Assembly (NCBI RefSeq): GCF_003984645.1
Contig: NZ_RWKI01000018.1
Coordinates: 1 to 64,000 of the forward strand
Reading direction: 5' to 3'
Source of the DNA: Variovorax sp. MHTC-1
Lineage (GTDB): Bacteria > Pseudomonadota > Gammaproteobacteria > Burkholderiales > Burkholderiaceae_C
Length of the DNA: 64,000 nt
The position numbers and the translations under genes are program-made. Below, piece after piece: positions 58,407 through 64,000 of this stretch. The notes beneath the pieces are model-generated. The model saw only the letters and a list, made by a program, of their open reading frames with translations. It had not been told where the DNA came from and made no database searches. Numbering within the stretch: position 1 is the stretch's first letter; every line of letters starts with the position of its first letter.

Positions 58407-58422
58407 CTGTCAAAGATGACAG
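58407..58422. promoter_or_regulatory. inverted repeat in the virB-parA2 divergent region
   Basis: CTGTCA-AAGA-TGACAG, a perfect 6+4+6 repeat, lies 74 bp before the second parA and about 210 bp before the virB operon. The location suits an operator governing partition or transfer genes. Confidence 0.5.
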
Positions 58423-58496
58423 TGTCTCGTCGGCGTAAAAGGAGCTATATCACCGGGTACCGGAGGTGTCAGAGATCGTTCGAAACGGGGGTGTCG

Positions 58497-59309
58497 ATGG
58501 GTGTTCTCGTCTTCAGCAATCAGAAGGGAGGGGTCGGCAAGTCGACCTTGAGCGTGCTGTTCTCGCGCTGGCTTGCCGACAGGCACGGCGCTCGCGTGTG
58601 CGTGATCGATCTCGATACCCAATGCAACTGTTCGAGATCGCTTGGGCGCTTCGCCTGCCGCGTCCCGGCGAGCGCACTTTTTGCCACGCCAGCGCTGCGC
58701 TGGGCGCCGGTGGTGGCCTCGAGCCTTACCCTGCTGGAGGGCAGCAAGCAGCTGGCCGATCTGGAGCTGGCCAGGCCAGAGACGGTCATCCCGGTGTTCC
58801 GCAGCCAGGTCGCCGCGCTGGACAGGGTGTTCGACTGGGTGGTGATCGACACACCGCCGGCGTTGGGTTTGAGGATGAGCGCGGCGCTGATCGCCGCGGA
58901 CAGCGTGGTTTGCCCAGTCGAACTGGAGGAGTACAGCATCGTCGGCGTGACTGACATGCTGAAGACGATATTCGGTGTCCAGCGGCGCTACAACCCGCGA
59001 CTGCGGCTGGCGGGCATGGTCGCCAATCGATTCAACCCCCACTCGCTGCGGCAGCGCGCTGCGCTGCAGGAACTGGTTCTGAACTACAGCGAGTTCGTGC
59101 TGCCCGCAAAGATCTCCACGCGCTCCGCCATCCCCGAGGGAATCGCTGCGGGCGTGCCAGTCTGGCAGCTCGCCAAGACCTCGGCGCGGCAGGCGAGTGC
59201 AGAAGTGCTCGAGGTCTTTGAACTGCTCAAGCTTCGAATCGAAGATGCGCGCTCGGCAGGATCGGTGGTGCAGGCGACTGCGGGCCTGGCAAAGGAGAGT
59301 ACGCAATGA
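58497..59309 (+). CDS. parA: second ParA-family ATPase
   Basis: 270-residue type Ib-like ParA: no N-terminal helix-turn-helix; Walker A motif QKGGVGKST at residues 9-17, VIDLDTQCNCS, and Walker B DWVVIDTPPALGLR. The C-terminal part (ANRFNPHSLRQRAALQELV, KISTRSAIPEGIAAGVPVW) is family-typical. ATG 58497 with GTG two codons earlier as alternative. Divergent from the virB operon and overlapping parB by ATGA. It is much shorter than, and distinct from, the ParA encoded at 10418, so the window has two partition systems. Confidence 0.92.
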   Translation: MGVLVFSNQKGGVGKSTLSVLFSRWLADRHGARVCVIDLDTQCNCSRSLGRFACRVPASALFATPALRWAPVVASSLTLLEGSKQLADLELARPETVIPVFRSQVAALDRVFDWVVIDTPPALGLRMSAALIAADSVVCPVELEEYSIVGVTDMLKTIFGVQRRYNPRLRLAGMVANRFNPHSLRQRAALQELVLNYSEFVLPAKISTRSAIPEGIAAGVPVWQLAKTSARQASAEVLEVFELLKLRIEDARSAGSVVQATAGLAKESTQ

Positions 59310-60217
59310 GTACGCACGAGGCGCTGGACCTGAGCGTGCTGGCGCAGTTCAAGGCCAGCGACCTCCTGGCAAGCGGGGCACCGGATCCTGGCGCATGTGC
59401 ACCGACGCAGGTGCCGTTGTCCTTGATCGACTTCGATCCGTTGCAGCCGCGCCGCACGCTGGACGAGTCGGGCATTGCCGAACTGGCCGAATCGATCCGC
59501 ACGCATGGCGTGCTGGAGCCGGTTTCGCTGCGTCGCTCGATGGGGATCGATGGCCGCTACATCGTTAACAGGGGCGAACGACGCGTGCGCGCCGCCAGGC
59601 ACGCAGGCTTGACTGCCGTGCCCGCGTTCCTGGACGAGCGCCTCGACCCCTATGCACAGGCCGCCGAGAACCTGCATCGGCAGAGCATGTCGCCGTTCGA
59701 CCTGGCGCTCTTCATAGCAGAGCGGGAGAAGGAAGGGCACACGCGCGCGGAGGTCGCCCGCCGGCTCAACAAGCCCCGCTCCTTCATCTCCGAGGCCGCG
59801 GCCTTGATCGATGCGCCTGCGCAGGTCCGGACGGCTTTCGATGCGGGACGTCTCGGGACCGACCTTCGGGTTCTCTATCAGTTGTCGCTGGCGGCGAGGA
59901 CGCAGCCGCAAAAAGCCGCCGTCTTGCTTGAGGGGCCGGGCCCCATCACGCGCAGGAGGGTCGACTCGGTGCTTGAACGCGCAACAGTCACGCGGCCGCC
60001 GCAGCCCGAGATATCGACGGCTCCTGCATCAACGCGGAGCCGGCGCCCGAACAGCGGCGGGCGAACCGTCCTGGTGGTCGAACATGGCGGCCGGCGGGGT
60101 GCGCTCAGGCTCAAGGCGCATGACAACGACCTGGCGGAAGTCCGATTCGGCGATGGTTCGAGCCACCTGATCAAGCTCGACGAGCTACGGCTCGTCTGCT
60201 GGGCGACACAGGGGTAG
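59306..60217 (+). CDS. parB: second ParB-family protein
   Basis: 303-residue ParB/Spo0J-type protein: VPLSLIDFDPLQPRRTLDESGIAELAESIRTHGVLEPVSLRR, YIVNRGERRVRAARHAGLTAVPAFL (the G-E-R-R-x-R-A motif), QAAENLHRQSMSPFDLALFI and a helix-turn-helix (TRAEVARRLNKPRSFISEAAAL). A C-terminal region (GGRRGALRLKAHDNDLAEVRFGDGSSHLIKLDELRLV) is a small beta domain seen in KorB-like proteins. It may serve partition, regulation of transfer genes, or both. The start overlaps parA as ATGA. Confidence 0.92.
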   Translation: MSTHEALDLSVLAQFKASDLLASGAPDPGACAPTQVPLSLIDFDPLQPRRTLDESGIAELAESIRTHGVLEPVSLRRSMGIDGRYIVNRGERRVRAARHAGLTAVPAFLDERLDPYAQAAENLHRQSMSPFDLALFIAEREKEGHTRAEVARRLNKPRSFISEAAALIDAPAQVRTAFDAGRLGTDLRVLYQLSLAARTQPQKAAVLLEGPGPITRRRVDSVLERATVTRPPQPEISTAPASTRSRRPNSGGRTVLVVEHGGRRGALRLKAHDNDLAEVRFGDGSSHLIKLDELRLVCWATQG

Positions 60218-60341
60218 CGTGCCACGCCTCGGCGAGGATGAGGAACCCTGCGCCAGAGGCAATGAAAGCGCATGCCAGGCGCAGAAGGCGGGCGGGCCGA
60301 CGAAGGTGGATCCAGACCTCTTCGGCCGCAGTGCGAGGGGC

Positions 60342-61370
60342 TCAGATCACGTCGATCGGCGCGACGAGGACGCGCTGGTATTTGCTCATGACATCGGGTT
60401 CGACACCCAGCCAGCGCGCGACTTCCTCGCGATCGAAACCGCGGCGCAACTGCCGCAGGGCGAAGGTGTGGCGCAGCCGGAAGGAGCCACCTTCGCCGCT
60501 GCTGTCTAGCCCGGCGTCTTCGAGTACCTGTCGTGCGCACTTGTATTGCGATTCCTTGCCCCACGGCTTGCCGGCGCGTGTCGATGGAAACAGGAAGTCG
60601 CCTTGAATGCGCGCTTCCTTCCGGACCTGCAGCCAGTGCTGAAGCAGTTCGCCCGCCCAAGGCGCAATGGGTGTCTCGCGCGCGGACGATGTTCCGTCGC
60701 CCGGCACGGCAACCTTCCAAGGTCGATCACGGACGCGCCCGCCGCGCGAGACCGGTGATGCCAGTGTCAGTGCCCGAACGTCACCGGGCGTCAGGCCGCC
60801 GCCCAACTGCAACGCCACCGCCGTTCTGTTGCGAAGCTCCTGCCAGGTGAACGCCGCATGGGCGTCGCGTCTGGCGGGCGACAGCCCTGGCCGAGGCCTT
60901 GCCTGAGACAAGAAGGTGATCAGGTGCTTGGCTTCCGCCGCAGATAGAAATTCAGGCAACGGATCTGCGTTCGCGGCCTCCGCATAGCGAACCTCGGGAT
61001 GCGACGCGAGCCAGTCGGAAGCCGCGGCGTTCGCAGGGAGGTCGTTGCTGGCTGCATGGTGGCGCAGCACGCGATCAATCAAGCGCACGAGCCGAAGCGC
61101 GTGCCGGGGGGACAAGGACAGGTCGGAACTCTTGCGTCCGAAGCGGGCTGCCTGAAAGGCCTGCAGGTCCCTCAAGTCAAGAGACGCCAGCGTTACTGCC
61201 GGCGACTGGCCGAGACACCAGGTCGTGAATGCGCCCCACATGTCGCGGTACACCTCGGCCGATGCGGCCTGGCGCAGCGAGCCCGAGGCGCGTTGATCCT
61301 CCAGCCAGCGCTCGAATGCGGCGCGGTGAGCTTCGCTCGGTGGGTCATCGAAGAGGGAAAGAGAGGACAT
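60342..61370 (-). CDS. tyrosine recombinase/integrase (XerC/D-like)
   Basis: 342-residue recombinase. The N-terminal SAM-like domain is EAHRAAFERWLEDQRASGSLRQAASAEVYRDMWGAFTTWCLG; the catalytic domain shows LRNRTAVALQLGGGLTPGDVRALTL (first arginine region), RLRHTFALRQLRRG (H-x-x-R box with S replaced), VARWLGVEPDVMSKYQRV with the tyrosine near the end. LGG is replaced by LGV, a usual variation. Convergent with the second parB. A 15-bp inverted repeat lies immediately upstream. Probable role: multimer resolution or movement of an element. Confidence 0.87.
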   Translation of the reverse strand: MSSLSLFDDPPSEAHRAAFERWLEDQRASGSLRQAASAEVYRDMWGAFTTWCLGQSPAVTLASLDLRDLQAFQAARFGRKSSDLSLSPRHALRLVRLIDRVLRHHAASNDLPANAAASDWLASHPEVRYAEAANADPLPEFLSAAEAKHLITFLSQARPRPGLSPARRDAHAAFTWQELRNRTAVALQLGGGLTPGDVRALTLASPVSRGGRVRDRPWKVAVPGDGTSSARETPIAPWAGELLQHWLQVRKEARIQGDFLFPSTRAGKPWGKESQYKCARQVLEDAGLDSSGEGGSFRLRHTFALRQLRRGFDREEVARWLGVEPDVMSKYQRVLVAPIDVI

Positions 61371-61373
61371 ATA

Positions 61374-61488
61374 AATACGCTAACGGCACACCTCGATTGT
61401 GCCAAGCATTTGGGTCATTGATCCGTATTTCGGTGTGGGGTTGTCATTAGGACGGGGAGTTGGACGAACCGGATGCCGTTAGCGTATT
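61374..61488. repeat. 15-bp inverted repeat upstream of the recombinase gene
   Basis: AATACGCTAACGGCA (61374-61388) is matched by its exact inverted copy TGCCGTTAGCGTATT (61474-61488), with 85 bp between. The first arm starts 3 bp before the recombinase ATG and the second ends 15 bp before the AraC-type gene stop. Could be recombinase arm or core sites, ends of a lost small element, or an operator pair. Confidence 0.7.
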
Positions 61489-61503
61489 AATCGGTCTTCG
61501 ATG

Positions 61504-62538
61504 TCATGTCCGTTCACGCGAAGTGCGGGCCTGCGACTTACCAGTCGCAGGGGCAGCAAAGCTTTTGTTCGGCCATGTGGCTGCTGACGCATGGCCGCGC
61601 CGGTACTCGGTTGGCGTCGTCTTCAAGTTGCGCACGAAGGCACGCCGCATCACTTCCACCGAGCCGTACCCGCATTGCGCCGCGATCGCTTTCAGCGGGC
61701 GCGCACTCGTCTCGATCAGGCGGCAAGCCGCTTCCAGCCGGATCTGCTCGACGGCGCGCGCCGGCGTCGAGGCAGTGGCTTCCCTGTAGACGCGAGCGAA
61801 GGAACGCGCGGACATCAGGGTCTGCGCTGCAAGCCGCCCGACCGTGAGCCTCTCATGCAGGTGCTTCGCGATCCAGAGATGCAGTTGCGTGATGCGCGCA
61901 TCGCCGGGCGGGCTCTCGATCAGTTCGCTGCGGTAGCACGCCGGTCTAAGGCTGCGGCCGCGCGGCGCAGGCAGGCGCAGTGCGACCGCTTCCGCCAGCC
62001 TTCCTCCGTGGTCCTGCTCAACCCAGGACAGCGCCACATCAATCCCCGAATGCGACGCTCCCGACACCCATCCGCCGTCCGGGGCAGGCCCGCTGGCAGG
62101 CTCACGCTCCCCTTGAACGGCGATGGTGGACTCGCGCGCTGCCCGGGCGCGCCGCGCCCCTACCTCCGCGGCGTCCTGCAGGAGCAGGAACGCCGCCTTG
62201 CCAAACGCGGCTCCTCGATCGATACGCGGTTGATTGCGCGCGAGCCATACCGCCAACCGGTCAGTCGGCTGGCTGTCGCCGGGGTCGGCTCGCGACCGCC
62301 CGGCGATGACCACCGCATGTCCTGTCCCCTTCAGCCGGGTCGGCAGCGCCAAGGCTGAAAGCGCGATGCCGCTCGAACTGACAACCGCGCCTTCTCTGGC
62401 GGCCAACAACCGCAAGACATAGCCACGAGAGTTGGCGGTCACCTCCGCAAACGCGTTGGCCGTTTCGAATACCGAGAGCGCGCCGCCGACATCCAGGAGT
62501 GAGAACCCGGGAAGCAGCAAGAACGAGACCGTATGCAT
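61504..62538 (-). CDS. GlxA-type AraC-family regulator
   Basis: 344-residue regulator. The N-terminal DJ-1/PfpI-like domain (VSFLLLPGFSLLDVGGALSVFETAN, VVSSSGIALSA, HAVVIAGRS) senses an unknown ligand; the C-terminal AraC domain has two helix-turn-helices (LTVGRLAAQTLMSARSFARVYREATASTPARAVEQIRLEAACRLIE and LKAIAAQCGYGSVEVMRRAFVRNLKTTPTEYRR). The glutamine-amidotransferase cysteine region is poorly kept, as is usual for this group. Transcribed toward the recombinase and divergent from luxR across 335 bp. Confidence 0.9.
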   Translation of the reverse strand: MHTVSFLLLPGFSLLDVGGALSVFETANAFAEVTANSRGYVLRLLAAREGAVVSSSGIALSALALPTRLKGTGHAVVIAGRSRADPGDSQPTDRLAVWLARNQPRIDRGAAFGKAAFLLLQDAAEVGARRARAARESTIAVQGEREPASGPAPDGGWVSGASHSGIDVALSWVEQDHGGRLAEAVALRLPAPRGRSLRPACYRSELIESPPGDARITQLHLWIAKHLHERLTVGRLAAQTLMSARSFARVYREATASTPARAVEQIRLEAACRLIETSARPLKAIAAQCGYGSVEVMRRAFVRNLKTTPTEYRRGHASAATWPNKSFAAPATGKSQARTSRERT

Positions 62539-62873
62539 CTGTATGAGGCACTGCTCGCCAGCGTGGAACTGCAGCCTCTATCAACCATGCCCCCGAAAGC
62601 CAGCTCGATGGGCCGACTTCATGTCTGAGCGGAACAGTCTTCCAGTTGGCAGGAATCGTGGTAAATGTTTGTTTGCACACGAGCGCCGCGCTTCTAGACT
62701 TGAGCGGATCAATGTTGTCGATGCGCGACAGCGGCCATGAACCACATCGAGTTGCGCGGGCCCGAAGACCCGCCGCATGCGAGCTCGGCGACGCAGCGAT
62801 TCGCGTTGCAATGGCGTCGCCAGCGGGCCTCGCTCTGCATCGATCCTTGTGCGCGTTTACGCGGAGGCTGGCA
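62539..62873. other. 335-bp divergent region between araC-type and luxR genes
   Basis: Contains promoters for both genes. No clear 20-bp lux-box dyad was found on inspection. AT-richer DNA at 62655-62700 (TGGTAAATGTTTGTTTGCAC) is the probable luxR promoter area. The upstream in-frame open region of luxR to 62646 is not protein-like. Confidence 0.45.
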
Positions 62874-63584
62874 ATGACCGAGTGGACACAACATGTTCTC
62901 GCGCGGCTCACCGAGGTGAGCGATGTGTCGGAGGCATTCGAGCAAATCAGTCTGGCAGCCAGGCATCTGGGCTTCGAGCATTGCGCCTATGGGCTTCGCG
63001 TGCCCGTTCCGTTCACCCGGCCAAAGACGCGAATGCTCAGCACCTACGACGAAGGCTGGAATCGGCGCTATCTGGATGCAGGCTACTTGCAGGTCGATCC
63101 GACCGTCGCCCACGGCGTGCGCAGTCTGCAGCCCGTGATCTGGAGCGACCAGGTCTTTCGACAGACGCCGCAGATGTGGGCCGAGGCGCGGTCGTTCGGA
63201 CTGCGCGTGGGATGGGCACAGTCCATCTTCGAAGCGGACGGTCGCGTGGGCATGCTGTCCCTGGCCAGATCGAGCGAGCAGCTCACCGACGCTGAAGTGC
63301 TTTCGCACGACCCGTTGCTCAAGTGGCTCGTGAATACGGCGCACTGCGCGCTCTCGCACTATCTGGGGGAAAGTCCACTCTCCGAACTCGAGCCATTGAC
63401 GAGCCGGCAGGTGGAAGTGATGCGCTGGACGGCCGACGGCAAGTCGAGCGAGGAGGTAGCAGCCATCCTCGGCCTCTCCAGACCGACGGTGAACTTCCAT
63501 ATCAGGAACGCCATCGCCAAGCTGCGGGCCAACAACAAGAACTCGGCCGTGGCACGCTCGTCGCGCCTCGGGCTGCTTGGCTGA
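62874..63584 (+). CDS. luxR: LuxR-family quorum-sensing receptor
   Basis: 236-residue acyl-homoserine-lactone-binding regulator. The autoinducer domain has the conserved residues: W and Y in DEGWNRRYLDAGYLQVDPTV (W-x3-Y, D-P), W in PVIWSDQ, and G in FGLRVGWAQSIFEADGRVGMLSLAR. The C-terminal GerE domain LEPLTSRQVEVMRWTADGKSSEEVAAILGLSRPTVNFHIRNAIAKL is complete. ATG 62874 has GGAGG six bases upstream. Convergent with a luxI homologue that starts beyond the window, the common luxR-luxI tail-to-tail arrangement. Confidence 0.93.
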   Translation: MTEWTQHVLARLTEVSDVSEAFEQISLAARHLGFEHCAYGLRVPVPFTRPKTRMLSTYDEGWNRRYLDAGYLQVDPTVAHGVRSLQPVIWSDQVFRQTPQMWAEARSFGLRVGWAQSIFEADGRVGMLSLARSSEQLTDAEVLSHDPLLKWLVNTAHCALSHYLGESPLSELEPLTSRQVEVMRWTADGKSSEEVAAILGLSRPTVNFHIRNAIAKLRANNKNSAVARSSRLGLLG

Positions 63585-63646
63585 GACGCCTGGAACGGCC
63601 GCTCGGCGCGCGCGAGAGATCGGATACACGTTCAGCTCGGACAACG

Positions 63647-64000
63647 CTAGCCAGTCATCTCGCCGCGCCTGTCCTCGCGCGGGCGCCAGTTCTTGTCGAC
63701 GTCCATGTAGCAGGCGAACAGGTGCTGACCCTCGATCAGAACTGGAGGTGCCACCCGATGGGCACTCACGCCAGCCCGACGCAGGATGCGCTCGATGCCG
63801 AGCGGGGAGGCGCTGATCAGCCGCTGCGCGCCCTGCTCGGCGACCAAGCGCATCGCGGCGGCCAGCAACTCGAGCGCCGTCGATGATCCATAGGGATCGC
63901 GAAGTGAGGCGTCCCGCGCGCCGAAGTCGACGGCGGCGAAGCGCGAGAGCTCCCAGACGCGAGGCGTACGGGGCGCTGGGAGACCGCCAAGCAACTGCGG
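63647..64000 (-). CDS. luxI: LuxI-family acyl-homoserine lactone synthase, 3' part (runs off right edge)
   Basis: C-terminal 117 codons of an autoinducer synthase: VWELSRFAAVDFG (the conserved E-x-S-R-F strand), STALELLAAAMRLVAEQGAQRLISASPLGIERILRRAGVSAHRVAPPVLIEGQHLFACYMDVD. The E-S-R and the C-terminal G-x-x-x-x-A-x-x-x-D pattern are LuxI-like. The N-terminal acyl-carrier-protein-facing part, and the start, lie outside. It ends 62 bp from the end of luxR and presumably makes the signal which that receptor binds. Confidence 0.85.
   Translation of the reverse strand, partial: PQLLGGLPAPRTPRVWELSRFAAVDFGARDASLRDPYGSSTALELLAAAMRLVAEQGAQRLISASPLGIERILRRAGVSAHRVAPPVLIEGQHLFACYMDVDKNWRPREDRRGEMTG

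Noticed and set aside
60219..60341. Minus-strand frame after the recombinase with a membrane-helix-like stretch (LRLACAFIASGAGFLILAEAW)
   Set aside because: It follows directly after the recombinase stop with no start codon before the helix and overlaps the end of parB; a chance frame or old readthrough tail.
62539..62873. lux box upstream of luxR
   Set aside because: No 18-20 bp dyad of the expected type was seen; the site may lie upstream of luxI, outside the window.
1..64000. CRISPR array, tRNA or rRNA genes
   Set aside because: No regularly spaced direct repeats with variable spacers and no tRNA- or rRNA-like sequence were noticed on reading both strands; a tRNA scan was not possible here.

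Overview
The window is GC-rich DNA from a betaproteobacterium. Gene content and protein flavour (Bug-type tripartite tricarboxylate binding protein, fused indolepyruvate ferredoxin oxidoreductase, AtzG/AtzE/AtzH-type amidase set, H-NS proteins with a GxGPRPxWL motif) point to Burkholderiales, most likely Comamonadaceae such as Variovorax; that is inference. It carries a replication initiator, two ParA/ParB pairs, a relaxase and a full VirB/VirD4 type IV secretion system. I therefore read it as part of a conjugative megaplasmid, or an integrated or cointegrate element, and not core chromosome.

Layout. 1-1230: 5' part of a DUF4365 gene running off the left edge, then about 0.9 kb without a convincing gene that holds a 15-bp direct repeat and an orphan copy of the glmS 3' end. 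1.2-4.7 kb: XRE-cupin and XRE regulators around a three-gene operon (Bug binding protein, chorismate mutase, prephenate dehydratase/decarboxylase-like protein). 5.7-8.4 kb: a large tyrosine recombinase with two small translationally coupled genes. 9-13.6 kb: replicon core parB-parS-parA-iterons-rep. 14-15.7 kb: orphan FHA protein, two small proteins, and an AT-rich gap with DnaA-box-like sites. 15.7-19.9 kb: Lrp regulator divergent from indolepyruvate ferredoxin oxidoreductase.

20.0-34.4 kb: a tightly packed 15-gene minus-strand operon. It encodes an AtzF-like allophanate hydrolase, an AtzG/AtzE amidase with AtzH, a BiuH-like biuret hydrolase, a second isochorismatase-fold hydrolase, a formamidase, two complete and unrelated ABC importers, and a terminal GntR/FCD regulator. 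A GntR-type palindrome sits just ahead of the first gene. Together this looks like import and stepwise hydrolysis of a nitrogen-rich ureide (biuret, triuret or a related compound) to ammonia and CO2.

34.5-45 kb: accessory and transfer genes: radC broken at its JAMM motif, ardC-like antirestriction protein, H-NS-like protein with two DNA-binding modules, DUF1016 nuclease, MobC-like protein and relaxase with a set of 16-bp palindromes, hipBA, yciI, traX. 45-58.2 kb: LPD7 protein, virD4 and virB11 to virB2 in one minus-strand operon. 58.5-61.4 kb: second parAB pair, divergent from the virB operon, and a second tyrosine recombinase with a 15-bp inverted repeat upstream. 61.5-64 kb: GlxA-type AraC regulator, a LuxR receptor, and the 3' part of a convergent LuxI acyl-homoserine lactone synthase running off the right edge.
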